Part shown: piece after piece, positions 51,441 to 61,318 of the stretch | Layout: every line of letters starts with the position of its first letter | Numbering within the stretch: the first letter of the stretch is position 1 | Assembly: GCA_964458575.1 (NCBI GenBank) | Contig: CAYWMD010000009.1 | Span: 1 to 64,000, forward strand | Direction: 5' to 3' | Origin: CAYWMD01 sp964458575 | Lineage (GTDB): Bacteria; Verrucomicrobiota; Verrucomicrobiia; Limisphaerales; JADLHS01 | DNA length: 64,000 nucleotides | The notes under the pieces: model-generated | What the model was told of the DNA's origin: nothing | Databases searched by the model: none | Seen by the model: only the letters and a program-made list of their open reading frames with translations | Translations under genes and position numbers: made by a program

Positions 51441-52529
51441 ATGAAGAAAAGCCGCCGCCAATTCATCGCCGCGACCGGGGCGGCGGTGGCCGCGCTGCAA
51501 TTTGCCGATGCCGCCGAACAGGTGGCCGCGACGAACTCACCGACACCACCCCGTTTTCAGCCCGGCGCAATTGATTGCCAGAGTCATCTGTTCTGTCCGG
51601 AAATCGTGGGTCTGATGGCGAAGCGAACAATCGAACCGCTGGTTTATCGGAAGGATGGCCAGCGTTATGTGCAGATGGGCGACTGGCATCGCAAGATTCT
51701 TCCGAAGCACAGCGACGTTGCGGCCAAACTCGCCGACATGGATGCCAACGGTATCGGCGTTACTGCCTTGAGCAACAACGACCCCGGGCCGGAATGGTTT
51801 GGCGACGATGGTCCCGCCGTGGCGCGCGCGATGAACGATTACATCGCGGACATTGTGAAACAACATCCAACCCGGCTCATCGGCTTGTGCGTGTTGCCGT
51901 TGCAAAACATGACCGCGGCGATGACTGAACTCGACCGCTGCGTCAACAGACTGGGGATGAAAGGCATTCTCCTTTACACGAATCTCGCGGGAAGATTTCC
52001 CGATGAACCGGAGTTCCGTCCGCTGTTTGCCCGCGCAGTTGAACTTGACCTGCCGGTGTTGCTGCATCCCGCCAAACCCGTCACCACCGACGTAGTCAAG
52101 GGCTACGAAATGATCAGCGCATTGGGCAACATGTTTGACGACACGATCGGGTTGACGCGGATCATCATGTCGGGGCTGCTGGATCCATTTCCAAAGCTCA
52201 AACTGGTTTGTCCACACCTTGGCGGCACGTTGCCTTTCATCATCGGACGCCTCGACCACCAGACCCAGGTCTTGAAGCGCGGGCCGAAATATCTCACGCG
52301 CGCCCCGAGCGAGTACTTGAAACAGGTCTGGCTGGACATCGTTTCGCCGCAGCCGCTCGCGATGCGATTCGGTTATGATTTCATGGGCGCGGACCGTCTC
52401 CTATTTGCCAGCGATCATCCGTGGGTTGATCCTCGCCTCATTTTGAATGGTCTGAACAGCCTTGCACTGCCGGTGACCGACCGGGATAAGATACTTCAAC
52501 TCAACGCACGCAGATTGTTCAATCTATGA
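51441..52529 (+). CDS. Tat-exported amidohydrolase (ACMSD-like superfamily)
   Basis: 362 residues. Twin-arginine signal (SRRQFIAATGAAVAALQFAD) marks export of a folded protein. The TIM-barrel metal-site segments are AIDCQSHLF, LLHPAKPVTTD, VCPHLGGTLP and FASDHPWVD, typical of the amidohydrolase-2/ACMSD group (decarboxylases and hydrolases of carboxylates or lactones). The first motif reads QSH rather than the common HxH, so metal ligation may differ. It overlaps the downstream sulfatase gene by four bases (ATGA), suggesting a joint exported catabolic step. Confidence 0.78.
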   Translation: MKKSRRQFIAATGAAVAALQFADAAEQVAATNSPTPPRFQPGAIDCQSHLFCPEIVGLMAKRTIEPLVYRKDGQRYVQMGDWHRKILPKHSDVAAKLADMDANGIGVTALSNNDPGPEWFGDDGPAVARAMNDYIADIVKQHPTRLIGLCVLPLQNMTAAMTELDRCVNRLGMKGILLYTNLAGRFPDEPEFRPLFARAVELDLPVLLHPAKPVTTDVVKGYEMISALGNMFDDTIGLTRIIMSGLLDPFPKLKLVCPHLGGTLPFIIGRLDHQTQVLKRGPKYLTRAPSEYLKQVWLDIVSPQPLAMRFGYDFMGADRLLFASDHPWVDPRLILNGLNSLALPVTDRDKILQLNARRLFNL

Positions 52530-53986
52530 AAACCTCCGACTCACACCAAAAATGGAACACCTGCCGCACCGTGCGACTCGTGGCCGCATTGTGGCTCGCC
52601 GGCGGGCTTTGCTTTTCCGCGCACGCCAAGCCCGCGGGCAAGCTGAATGTGTTGTTCATCGTCTCGGACGACCTCAACACAGAAGTGGGCGTCTATGGCA
52701 GCATCGTCAAGACCCCCGGTCTCGAAAAACTCGCCGCGCGTTCCGTGAAATTCGACCGGGCCTACTGCAACTACCCGGTCTGCAACCCCTCGCGAACCTC
52801 CTTCCTCAGCGGCCTGCGGCCCGACACGACCGGCGTGGTGGACAATGCCACACCGACGCGTGCGTTTCTCAAGAATGCCGTCATGCTGCCGGAGTATTTC
52901 CGGAAGCACGGCTACCAAACCCTCAAGATCGGCAAAATCTTTCACACGGGCAACGACCACGAAGACCCGCGCTCGTGGGACACGGACATCCGCGAGCACG
53001 CGACCTCCAAGACCCCGCCGCCGGAGCACGTCCTGAGGGAATTCGGCGAACGTGGATTGATCTTGAAAGTCCCGGACCAGATGACGTGGGAGTATTTGGT
53101 GGCGACGCAGGCGGTCGCGTTTTTGGAGAAAGCCGTGACCGATGGCAAACCCTTCTTTGTCGCGGCCGGCTTCCGCCGGCCGCACGCGCCCTACGCCGCG
53201 CCTCAAAAGTATTTTGACATGTACGACGTTTCCAAACTCAAACCGCGCGTTGGCCCGCCGGGACATGTCGCCAACATCCCCCGGCTGGCGTTGACTTACA
53301 ATTTGGGCGATCCGGCCCTTCCCGTGGACAAAGCTCCGGCCACGATGAACGCCTATTACGCAAGCGTCAGTTTCATGGATGCGCAGTTGGGAATCATTCT
53401 CGACGCCATGGATCGGATGAAGCTTTGGGACAGCACGGTCGTGGTGTTCATCGGCGATCACGGTTATCACCTCGGCGAGCACGGCGGCCTGTGGCATAAG
53501 ATGACATTGTTCGAGGAATCCTGCCGGACGCCGCTGGTGGTCGCGGCTCCAGGACGGAAGTCGGGAGTCGCTTCAATGCGGCTGGTGGAATTGGTGGATC
53601 TTTACCCAACGCTGGTCGAGTTGTGCGGGCTTCCCAGAAAGCGCGGTCTGGAGGGGACGAGCTTCGTGCCGCTGCTGGAAGACCCGGGGCGCCCGTGGAA
53701 AAAGGCGGCGTTCACCATCGTGGCCAGGCCTGAAGGCGGCTCGGTGGAGAACTCCGCCGGGGTCATGGCGAACGAGAAGCTCGACCCGAAGTGGTTGGGT
53801 CGGACTGTGCGAACGGAGACGTGGCGCTATACCGAATGGCCGGACGGGACGGCCGAGTTGTACAATCACCTCGATGATCCTTACGAATACAAGAACCTTG
53901 CGCATTCACCTGCCCAAAAGGAAACCGTTTCCGAATTGAAGAAGCTGCTGCACGCAGGCTGGAAGGCCGCGCGACCAGACAAGTAA
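52526..53986 (+). CDS. Sulfatase (iduronate-2-sulfatase-like)
   Basis: 486 residues with a signal peptide (RLVAALWLAGGLCFSAHAK). The catalytic motif CNPSR (CNPSRTSFLSG) has the cysteine that is converted to formylglycine, and FIVSDDLNTEVGVYG and FIGDHGYHLGEHG give the metal and catalytic His residues. S1-type sulfatases desulfate polysaccharides such as fucoidan, carrageenan or glycosaminoglycans. The YHLGEH pattern is like iduronate-2-sulfatase relatives. Activation needs an FGE enzyme; the FGE-domain protein at 61319 is a candidate activator only if active. Confidence 0.88.
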   Translation: MKTSDSHQKWNTCRTVRLVAALWLAGGLCFSAHAKPAGKLNVLFIVSDDLNTEVGVYGSIVKTPGLEKLAARSVKFDRAYCNYPVCNPSRTSFLSGLRPDTTGVVDNATPTRAFLKNAVMLPEYFRKHGYQTLKIGKIFHTGNDHEDPRSWDTDIREHATSKTPPPEHVLREFGERGLILKVPDQMTWEYLVATQAVAFLEKAVTDGKPFFVAAGFRRPHAPYAAPQKYFDMYDVSKLKPRVGPPGHVANIPRLALTYNLGDPALPVDKAPATMNAYYASVSFMDAQLGIILDAMDRMKLWDSTVVVFIGDHGYHLGEHGGLWHKMTLFEESCRTPLVVAAPGRKSGVASMRLVELVDLYPTLVELCGLPRKRGLEGTSFVPLLEDPGRPWKKAAFTIVARPEGGSVENSAGVMANEKLDPKWLGRTVRTETWRYTEWPDGTAELYNHLDDPYEYKNLAHSPAQKETVSELKKLLHAGWKAARPDK

Positions 53987-53995
53987 GACGCCAAA

Positions 53996-54028
53996 GCAAC
54001 TCTTTGTTTCACCGGGACAAAGAGTTGC
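53996..54028. terminator. Perfect hairpin between convergent genes
   Basis: GCAACTCTTTGT (53996-54007) and ACAAAGAGTTGC (54017-54028) form a perfect 12-base stem with a 9-base loop, 10 bases after the sulfatase stop and 66 bases before the SDR stop on the other strand. Probable bidirectional terminator; no long T-tract follows. Confidence 0.6.
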
Positions 54029-54093
54029 AGCGGCTGGAGCCGCCCGACGGGTGGTGATTCTGTTTCCGGTTCAGAACGTTTCCGGCAAACGAT

Positions 54094-54855
54094 TTAGAAT
54101 CCTATGCTGGCGCCGCCGTCCACTGGGAGAACAACTCCGGTGATGAACTTGGCCGCCGGCGAGCAGAGATACACCGCGGCCCAACCCACGTCTTCCGGAT
54201 CGCCCAACCGCGCCATGGGCGTGCGGTCCAGAATTTTTTGGAGCCGCGGCGGATCATTCGCCAACGCCTGCCGCGTCATGGGCGATTCGATCCATCCGGG
54301 TGCGATGGCGTTGACGCGCACGCCGTGAGGGGATACTTCGGCCGCCAGCGAACGGACCATTCCGAGATAAGCCGCTTTGGCCGCGGAATACGCCACCACC
54401 AGTGGAACACCGAACAGCGCGGCCATCGAGGTGGTGAACAGGATCACGCCATGTTTGCGCTCGATCATTCCTGGGAGCACAGCACGCGTCAGCGCGTGTG
54501 CCGCGACGACGTGTGTCTGTAAAACTTGCTGGAACTCCGAGGGCGCGGTTGCCACGGCGCTTTTCTTGAGATGAATGCCTGCGTTGTTGACGAGCATCGT
54601 GATCGGTCCGTCTGCCTGCCCGGCACTTTGCGACACGAGAGCGCTCGCGACTTCGAGCCGGGTGATGTCATGCACGACATAGACTGCCCGTCCGCCAAGT
54701 TCACGCACCGCGCGGCTGAGTTCTGTTTCGCGGCGGCCGACAAGCACCACCGCGGCACCAGCATGGACAAAACAACGCGCCATGCCGAAACCCAGACCGG
54801 TGCCGCCACCAGTGATCAGCACTCTCTCTCCCTTGAGCGAAAAGGCGTCCATCAA
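54094..54855 (-). CDS. Short-chain dehydrogenase/reductase
   Basis: 253 residues. Nucleotide-binding GGGTGLGFGMA near the start, NNAGIHL, and the catalytic Tyr-Lys pair in VVAYSAAKAAYLGM give a classical SDR; the C-terminus GVVLPVDGGASIGF is typical. It probably acts on a sugar or sugar acid together with the enolase-superfamily gene that ends at the base before its start. Cofactor preference cannot be told. 238 bases downstream of the sulfatase stop on the opposite strand. Confidence 0.85.
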   Translation of the reverse strand: MMDAFSLKGERVLITGGGTGLGFGMARCFVHAGAAVVLVGRRETELSRAVRELGGRAVYVVHDITRLEVASALVSQSAGQADGPITMLVNNAGIHLKKSAVATAPSEFQQVLQTHVVAAHALTRAVLPGMIERKHGVILFTTSMAALFGVPLVVAYSAAKAAYLGMVRSLAAEVSPHGVRVNAIAPGWIESPMTRQALANDPPRLQKILDRTPMARLGDPEDVGWAAVYLCSPAAKFITGVVLPVDGGASIGF

Positions 54856-55935
54856 TCAAAGCTCCGTCAGTTTGTCGTCCTTGAAGGAAAATCCCCAGCC
54901 CGGTCCCTCGTTTGGATATGCGAACCCGTCCTTCACGCGAATCGGGTGAGTCACCAGATCATCTACCCAGTCAAACGACTCCGCCCCGAGCGCATTGGCC
55001 ACCGTCATCAACAACGGCACATCGTATTCTTTGTAGAAATGCGGCAGCACGGGGAGATGATGCGCGTGGGCCAGCGCCGCGGACGCGCGCCACGCTTCCA
55101 CGCCGCCGAGACGGAGGATGTCCGGTTGCCAGAGATCAATGGCATTCCGCCGAATCAACTCACGCAGCGCAACCGTGTCGAACTCCCGTTCGCCCATCGC
55201 CAGGGCAATGCCCGCTTGCCGGCGCAATTGCTCGTACCCGGCGAAATCGGTGTGGGGCAGAGGTTCTTCGAACCAGGTAATTCGCAGGTTACGAACGGCG
55301 TCGGCCAATTGTAAGGCCTGCGCCACCGTCAATCCCTGATTGGCGTCCATCATCACGTCCACTTGCGGTCCAACGGCCTCCCGCACCCGCCGTAGTCGTT
55401 CAACGTCCCGTTCCGGTTCCGGCGAACCGACCTTCACCTTGACGGCGCGAAAGCCGCGTTGAACGTGGTGTCTGACTTCGGCCACGAGTTCGTCCACCGA
55501 ATAAGAGAGCCACCCTCCACTTCCGTACAGAGGCACTCGTTCGTGACAGATGCCAAACAATTTCCAGACGGGTTGCTCCAGTGTTTTCGCCCACGCGTCC
55601 CACATGGCGATATTGATGGCGCCAAGCGCCCAACGATGAACGCCCGGATGACCGAAATACTCGCTTTCCTTTTCATATTGACGAATGAAACAACCGGTTT
55701 GGTTGACCTCAAAGCCGACGGCTAATGCGCGAATATCCCGTAGCGCACCTGCGATGGCTTGCGGCGAGTAATGAAAGGCGAGCAGATAGCTCTCGCCAAT
55801 GATCCCCGAGTGAAGTTGGAGGCGCGTGACAACAAACGCGATTTCGCGAAGCTCATGCGTGCTGTCGTTCAACGGCCTGGCCAGCGCGGTGGTGGCGCGA
55901 AAGAAATCAACGGCCTTGATCGCGAGCGTTTTCAT
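54856..55935 (-). CDS. Enolase-superfamily (mandelate racemase/muconate lactonizing) enzyme
   Basis: 359 residues. KVKVG in FRAVKVKVGSPE is the K-x-K base pair of the superfamily, and the metal acids are in VMMDANQGLT, WFEEPLPH and MGERE. A histidine in LPHFYKEYD may be the second base. This fits acid-sugar dehydratases of the mandelate-racemase subgroup. With the SDR gene following it directly, it could dehydrate an acid sugar derived from polysaccharide breakdown. Substrate not evident. First gene of a two-gene unit. Confidence 0.8.
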   Translation of the reverse strand: MKTLAIKAVDFFRATTALARPLNDSTHELREIAFVVTRLQLHSGIIGESYLLAFHYSPQAIAGALRDIRALAVGFEVNQTGCFIRQYEKESEYFGHPGVHRWALGAINIAMWDAWAKTLEQPVWKLFGICHERVPLYGSGGWLSYSVDELVAEVRHHVQRGFRAVKVKVGSPEPERDVERLRRVREAVGPQVDVMMDANQGLTVAQALQLADAVRNLRITWFEEPLPHTDFAGYEQLRRQAGIALAMGEREFDTVALRELIRRNAIDLWQPDILRLGGVEAWRASAALAHAHHLPVLPHFYKEYDVPLLMTVANALGAESFDWVDDLVTHPIRVKDGFAYPNEGPGWGFSFKDDKLTEL

Positions 55936-56401
55936 CGGTTTCCGGCAGCAGCCACTTCGTGAAATTAGAACCCTGTCGAACTGGATGTCGAGGTTTTATC
56001 ATAACAGGAGCAAGCGCGACGAATTCACTGCGGGCGGAAATCGGAAGGCCGGTGCGGTGATTCGGTCCGCGCCGTTTTGAGATAATCCTCAATCCGCTAA
56101 ATGACGTCTTGATGCGCGGTTGCCACGTCGTTGTGTTCACCCGAATAGCGGCCTACTGATGGGAAAAAGTTAGAGATGCTATTTGACTTGGGCGGGTTGG
56201 CTCGTCAATATTGCGATTAACAGGCAAAGCACTGCCTGCGGGCGAAAACATGAACGCGAAGCGCGGATGTTGCCGTTCGCTGCGGAAAAAACGTTTCCAC
56301 GGCACAGGGAGGCTTCATGCTTTCAATGGCAGCAATTCAGGCCGGTACGTGTTCCAGTTCCGCAATGGTGTTCCAACGAATACTCCTCCAGAAAGGTCTT
56401 T
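55936..56401. other. Intergenic region without a recognised gene
   Basis: 466 bases between divergent genes. Short frames only; no RNA gene, repeat or mobile element seen. It must carry the promoter of the PEP-CTERM genes to its right and that of the enolase-superfamily gene to its left. Confidence 0.3.
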
Positions 56402-57022
56402 ATGAAAGGCATCATGGTCCATTTGGAAATTACGGTGCTCGCAGGTTCGCTGCTCTTGAGTTTGCCCCACTCGCTCGCGGCTCAAGGTACGCTCGTTTTT
56501 AACGGTGGTTTTAACACCGATGCCAATGGATGGGTGGCGAGCAACATCGGTCTTAATGGAGGGTACTTCAATGCAAAAGGAAACCCAGGCGGGTTCTTTT
56601 TACTCAACAACACGCCTGCACCTTCGACCTGCCCGACCATCAGTCAATCCATTAGCGGATTGGTTATCGGTGGCGTTTATCTCGTCTCCCTGGATGTTGT
56701 TTACTCAGGGACTCACGTAGGTCCTTTGCCCGTTAAGCCAAGTTTCGGAGTCGCTGTCGACGGCATTTTCTTGCTTGAATATACCACTCAAGGCCAGTCC
56801 GAATGGCAGACGTTGGAGGTTTTCTACACCGCTCTCAATCCGAGCGTCGTTTTGAGCCTTGCTGCACGAATTAATGATACAGATGTGGCTTACGGGGTCG
56901 ACAACATCGCCATGTACGCAATCCCCGAGCCTTCATTTCTGGCTTTGTTAAGTTGCGCCAGCCTGGTGATTTTGGCGTGGCGCAAGCGGACACGCAGACG
57001 CGAGCCACTCATCAAAACATGA
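56402..57022 (+). CDS. PEP-CTERM protein (first of a tandem pair)
   Basis: 206 residues. Signal peptide (TVLAGSLLLSLPHSLAAQG), a beta-rich body with the choice-of-anchor-type start VFNGGFNTDANGW, and a C-terminal sorting tail AIPEPSFLALLSCASLVILA then WRKRTRRR, the PEP-CTERM motif for exosortase processing. Probably an exopolysaccharide-associated surface protein. It starts with a sequence almost identical at DNA level to the next gene, so the two arose by duplication. Confidence 0.82.
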   Translation: MKGIMVHLEITVLAGSLLLSLPHSLAAQGTLVFNGGFNTDANGWVASNIGLNGGYFNAKGNPGGFFLLNNTPAPSTCPTISQSISGLVIGGVYLVSLDVVYSGTHVGPLPVKPSFGVAVDGIFLLEYTTQGQSEWQTLEVFYTALNPSVVLSLAARINDTDVAYGVDNIAMYAIPEPSFLALLSCASLVILAWRKRTRRREPLIKT

Positions 57023-57052
57023 AAGCGAAGTTGATTGCGGCGTCACTCATCA

Positions 57053-57652
57053 ATGAAAGTCACCATGGTCCATTTGGAAATTACGGTGCTTGCAGGTTCT
57101 CTGCTCTTGAGTTTGCCCCAGCCGCTTGTTGCCCAGGGCACCCTCGTCGTGAACGGCGGCTTTGACCTCGGTACGAATGGTTGGACCGTGACGAACATGA
57201 GCGGGCCCGGTTGGGATCCGAATAAGGGCAATCCGGGAGGCTGGGTGGAACTGGACTCATTGTCACCGTCACTAGTCACCGATCCCACCATCAGCCAGAT
57301 GATCACCGGTTTGATTCCCAGCCAGAGTTACTTGGTGAGCGGCGACTTTTCAAAGACCATCAACCGGAACGGCATCCCCACCGGTTTGAGCTTTGGCGTG
57401 GCTTTGGACAATGTGCATTTCTTTGAAACGGCGGACCCCGGGGATTTTCTCTGGCACAGCTTCAGTTTCGCCTATACGGCGACGGCTTCAAGCGCGCTCC
57501 TCAGTTTTTCCGCGCAAAGAAACGGGACCCAAGTTTCTTACGGCATAGACAACATCTGGATGGGGGTGCCCGAACCTTCGGTGTTGGTTTTGGTCGCTTT
57601 GGGCGGTTTCATCTCTGCGGCGCGGTGGCGCGGAAGAAATTCACGGACTTGA
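57053..57652 (+). CDS. PEP-CTERM protein (second of a tandem pair)
   Basis: 199 residues, same plan as its upstream neighbour: signal (TVLAGSLLLSLPQPLVAQG), opening VVNGGFDLGTNGW, beta-rich body and GVPEPSVLVLVALGGFISAA then RWRGRNSRT tail. The first 60 bases after the start are nearly identical to those of the neighbour while the bodies have diverged, which suggests an old duplication or gene conversion of the signal region. Exosortase substrate, function unknown. Confidence 0.82.
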   Translation: MKVTMVHLEITVLAGSLLLSLPQPLVAQGTLVVNGGFDLGTNGWTVTNMSGPGWDPNKGNPGGWVELDSLSPSLVTDPTISQMITGLIPSQSYLVSGDFSKTINRNGIPTGLSFGVALDNVHFFETADPGDFLWHSFSFAYTATASSALLSFSAQRNGTQVSYGIDNIWMGVPEPSVLVLVALGGFISAARWRGRNSRT

Positions 57653-57698
57653 TGGCGAGCGGTTCCATCGTCAGATTTCCTGGCACTTCATAGCGTCC

Positions 57699-59129
57699 TC
57701 ACCGCGCGGCTTCGCGGGGCGGGGTGGACGGCCAATGCGGGGATTCGGTGCGCACGTCCTTCAAGTAGGCCCCGATCCGGGCCAGCACTCGGGGGTGTCT
57801 GGCGGCGACATCGTTCTGCTCCGAAGGGTCGCGGTTCAAATCGTAAAGCTCCATTGCGTCCCGCTCCGCATAACGCACGGCCTTCCAGCGTCCCCACCGC
57901 ACCGCCTGATTCAGCCCGCGCTTGGGATATTCCCAGTAAAGAAATCGTTCGGGCAATTGGTGGCGGTGTCCCAGCACGACCGGGGAGACGTCCACGCCGT
58001 CACACGCGGGAAACGGTGCGCCCGCCAGCGCCGCCAGCGTGGGGACCGCGTCGGCGAAATACCAGATGGCGTCGCTGATCTTGCCGGCGGGAATCTTGCC
58101 CGGCCAGCGGACCAGCATCGGCGTGCGGATGCCGCCCTCGTAAAGTTCTCCCTTCTTGCCGCGCTGTCCAAGGTGGCTGTGGAACAAATCACCCCAGGGC
58201 CGCGCGGGCGCGCCGTTGTCGGAACTGAAAAACACCACGGTCTTTTCGTCCAACTTCAATTCAGCCAGCAGGTCGAGCATCCGCCCCACGTCGCGATCCA
58301 GCCGGCTGACCATCGCGGCATAGATTTTGGCCGTCTCCGGCCACGGCTGCGCGGCATAACCTCCGAGGTCGGGCACCTCCAGTCGGTCGTGGGGAATGGT
58401 GTAGGCCACGTAGAGAAAAAACGGGCGGGCGTGATTTCGGCGGATGAAGTCGAGCGCGAATTCGGTGAACAGGTCGTGCGTATATTGTTCCTTTCGACCG
58501 CTTTGGTTGCCCGCGAGTTCGTAACGTCGTTCGTTCTTCCAGAGATAAGGTGTGTAATAATACGCCGCATGGTTTTGGTTCAAATAGCCAAGCCACTCGT
58601 CAAAGCCTTTTCGGTTCGGAACTCCGTCGTTGTCAGGTTCTGCGAGTCCCCACTTTCCGGTGATGCCCGTGGCGTATCCGGCTTTCTTGAGAAGCTCCGC
58701 CACCGTCACGTCCTCGGTGCGCAGGGACAAACGGCGCTGTCCTTCTCCGAAGCTTTCGACGATCCCGCCCACCTGCGGCGAGTTGTCGCGAATCCGGGTG
58801 TGTCCGGTGTGAAGGCCCGTCATCAGCACGTTGCGTGACGGCGCGCAAACGGGCGAGCCGGCGTAACACTGGGTGAAGCGCGTGCCTTCGCTCGCCATGC
58901 GGTCAATCCGCGGTGTCTGAATCAGTTTCTGCCCGTAACAACCGAGGTCGCCGCAGCCCAGATCATCGGCCAGGATAAAAATGAAATTGGGCCGGGGCCG
59001 TTGTCCACCGGGTTTGCTCCAACTTTCCGACGGTACGGCAACGACCGTCCGGACCAGGACGAACAACAACAGCGCAGTCAACCACTTGCCTTGGGTCCGC
59101 CCGCGCCACGCTGGCAAACAAATGCGCAT
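57699..59129 (-). CDS. Sulfatase (arylsulfatase A-like)
   Basis: 476 residues from ATG 59129. Signal peptide (KWLTALLLFVLVRTVVA). Catalytic cysteine motif VCAPSRNVLMTG, FIFILADDLGCGDLGCYG for the metal-binding aspartates and VFFSSDNGAP complete a type I sulfatase. The longer in-frame extension upstream (to 60086) overlaps the divergent gene and is not credible. Likely desulfates an exported-substrate polysaccharide. It is convergent with the PEP-CTERM gene pair and divergent from the BNR protein. Confidence 0.87.
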   Translation of the reverse strand: MRICLPAWRGRTQGKWLTALLLFVLVRTVVAVPSESWSKPGGQRPRPNFIFILADDLGCGDLGCYGQKLIQTPRIDRMASEGTRFTQCYAGSPVCAPSRNVLMTGLHTGHTRIRDNSPQVGGIVESFGEGQRRLSLRTEDVTVAELLKKAGYATGITGKWGLAEPDNDGVPNRKGFDEWLGYLNQNHAAYYYTPYLWKNERRYELAGNQSGRKEQYTHDLFTEFALDFIRRNHARPFFLYVAYTIPHDRLEVPDLGGYAAQPWPETAKIYAAMVSRLDRDVGRMLDLLAELKLDEKTVVFFSSDNGAPARPWGDLFHSHLGQRGKKGELYEGGIRTPMLVRWPGKIPAGKISDAIWYFADAVPTLAALAGAPFPACDGVDVSPVVLGHRHQLPERFLYWEYPKRGLNQAVRWGRWKAVRYAERDAMELYDLNRDPSEQNDVAARHPRVLARIGAYLKDVRTESPHWPSTPPREAAR

Positions 59130-59321
59130 TTCGGAATCTGGAGCTGGAGTTTCATCCGGGGCGCGGGGCGATTTCAATGAAGTTTCAACCGTCGAACCAT
59201 GCCAAGGGAGCATCGCCCGGATGCCGTAAGAGCATTGCGCGAGACGGCCAAAAAAATGATATACGGAAGCATGAATCACCATTGGCATAATCCAGTTGTG
59301 ACACGCCCCGGTTCGTCCCCG

Positions 59322-61283
59322 ATGAAATGGAGGCGACGAGTCACCGTTTCGGTTATGACCCTGGCGGCGCTTGCGGCTTCCCTTGTGGCCGTTGCGGGCC
59401 CAATGCCGCCGTCGCTGGAGGAATCCGCGCCCGAACCGGTCAAATACACCGGCGATCTCAAGCCGGATAAGTGGTTCTTCGACGGCAAACTGCCACACGC
59501 GGTCGGCGTCCATCGCTATCAGGCGTTCCGCGCCAATCGCGCGCATCCCACCGAGCCGGGGCCGGTCGGGTTCACCTACAACCACCAACCGTATCTCGCC
59601 TATTGGAACGGAAAGTTTTACCTGCATTATCTCGCCGGACTTGTCGCGGAACACACGCCGCCCACCCGCGTGATGCTGATGACTTCGCCCGATGGCCGCA
59701 CCTGGAGCAAGCCCGAGGTGCTTTTCCCGGAATACGCCCTGCCCGAGATCAAAGACGGGGATGATGTCATCCCCGCCGGCACCAAATCGGTCATGCATCA
59801 GCGCATGGGTCTCTACGTTGCGCCTAACGGGAAATTGCTGGCGTTCGGATTCTATGGCTTCTCGGCCACCCCGCGTCGTTCGCCCAATGCGGGCAACGGA
59901 CTCGGTCGCGTGGTTCGTGAGATCCGCAGGAACGGCGGTTTCGGGCCGATCTACTTCATCCGCTACAATCGTCACGCCGGTTTCAATGAATCCAACACGC
60001 GATACCCGTTTTACCAGACCAGCCAGGACAAGGATTTTCTCGCAGCGTGTGAATCCATTCTGACGAACAAGCTCGTGAGCCTGCAATGGTGGGAGGAAGA
60101 TCGCGCCAAAGACGGTTTTTACGCGCTTGATCCTTCACAGGCAGTGGACGGCGCGTATTTTTCGAGCCGCATCACCACTTCTGAGGGCGCAGGAAAAGCA
60201 TTCAGTTTCTTCCACCGACCGGACGGCGTTGTGGTGGGCCTTTGGAAAAACCAATACTCCGCCATGAGCCCGGACAATGGCGCGACGTGGACGAAGATCA
60301 CGCGCAACACCTCGCTGCTGACCTGCGGCGCGAAAACCTGGGGGCAGCGCACGGACGACGGCCGCTACGCCATTGTGCATAATCAATCCGCGACGAAGCG
60401 AAATCGTTTTCCGATGGTCGCCATCGTTGGCGATGATGGGCACACGTTTGACCGGATGTTTTGTCTGCACGGGGAGGTTCCGCTCAAGCGATATCAGGGC
60501 ATCCACAAAAACTCCGGCCCGCAATACTTCCGCGGCATCGTCGAGGGCAACGGCAATCCGCCGGGTGACGAGATGTGGAACACTTACAGCGTGAACAAGG
60601 AAGACATCTGGATTTCGCGCACCCGCGTGCCCATCACCGGCGCGGTCGCCGCGGAGGTCAAGGACGACTTCAATCAGGCCAGTACGGTTTCGGATCTGGA
60701 GTGGTGGAGTATTTATTCGCTGAAGTGGGCGCCGGTTTCCATCGGAAAGGAAGGGAGCAACAAATTCCTGATTCTTCGCGACGAAGAACCTTACGATTAC
60801 GCCCTGGCCGAGCGGATTTTTCCCGCCGCATCGAAAAAGGAGATTCACTTCCGCTACAAGGTCGCCGATGTGTCCGCAGGACACGCACTGGAAATCGAAG
60901 TGCAGGATCAGAAAGGCAACCGCCCCATCCGCCTGCGCATAGATAAGACTTGGCTGGGCTTCGACAACAAACTCTCCGCGCGGGATCCCGTGCGGGTCGA
61001 GCCGGGCCGATGGTATGACGTCACCTTGAAAGTGGACTGCGAGGCCGGAACGTATCGGTTTGCGCTGAATGGTTCGTGGTTGAAGGATGCGATTGCCTTT
61101 GGCGAGAAGGCGGAATTGGTGGAGCGGATCGTGTTCCGGACCGGGCCTTATCGCGGCATGGTGCCGGCCGATTGGGTGGATGGCAATTTCAAGACCAGCG
61201 GTATGGAGAGTGAAGACCTCCCCGGCGCGGACGAGAAGTCGCCGCTCTGTCGCTACTTTGTGGATGATTTGACAACGAACTGA
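59322..61283 (+). CDS. Secreted sialidase/BNR-fold protein
   Basis: 653 residues from ATG 59322 (59256 and 59271 are alternatives). Signal peptide VTVSVMTLAALAASLVAVAG follows a KWRRR stretch. Two Asp-box-like motifs are seen: TSPDGRTWSKPEV and SPDNGATWTK. The C-terminal third, about 490-650, is a separate beta-sandwich (IHFRYKVADVSAGHALEIEV; WYDVTLKVDCEAGTYRFALN) like a concanavalin-type domain. Probably a glycan-acting or glycan-binding exported protein of the same locus as the two sulfatases. Confidence 0.72.
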   Translation: MKWRRRVTVSVMTLAALAASLVAVAGPMPPSLEESAPEPVKYTGDLKPDKWFFDGKLPHAVGVHRYQAFRANRAHPTEPGPVGFTYNHQPYLAYWNGKFYLHYLAGLVAEHTPPTRVMLMTSPDGRTWSKPEVLFPEYALPEIKDGDDVIPAGTKSVMHQRMGLYVAPNGKLLAFGFYGFSATPRRSPNAGNGLGRVVREIRRNGGFGPIYFIRYNRHAGFNESNTRYPFYQTSQDKDFLAACESILTNKLVSLQWWEEDRAKDGFYALDPSQAVDGAYFSSRITTSEGAGKAFSFFHRPDGVVVGLWKNQYSAMSPDNGATWTKITRNTSLLTCGAKTWGQRTDDGRYAIVHNQSATKRNRFPMVAIVGDDGHTFDRMFCLHGEVPLKRYQGIHKNSGPQYFRGIVEGNGNPPGDEMWNTYSVNKEDIWISRTRVPITGAVAAEVKDDFNQASTVSDLEWWSIYSLKWAPVSIGKEGSNKFLILRDEEPYDYALAERIFPAASKKEIHFRYKVADVSAGHALEIEVQDQKGNRPIRLRIDKTWLGFDNKLSARDPVRVEPGRWYDVTLKVDCEAGTYRFALNGSWLKDAIAFGEKAELVERIVFRTGPYRGMVPADWVDGNFKTSGMESEDLPGADEKSPLCRYFVDDLTTN

Positions 61284-61318
61284 TCTCAAAAACGGAACTG
61301 AGCAGCCGGGTCACGCAG

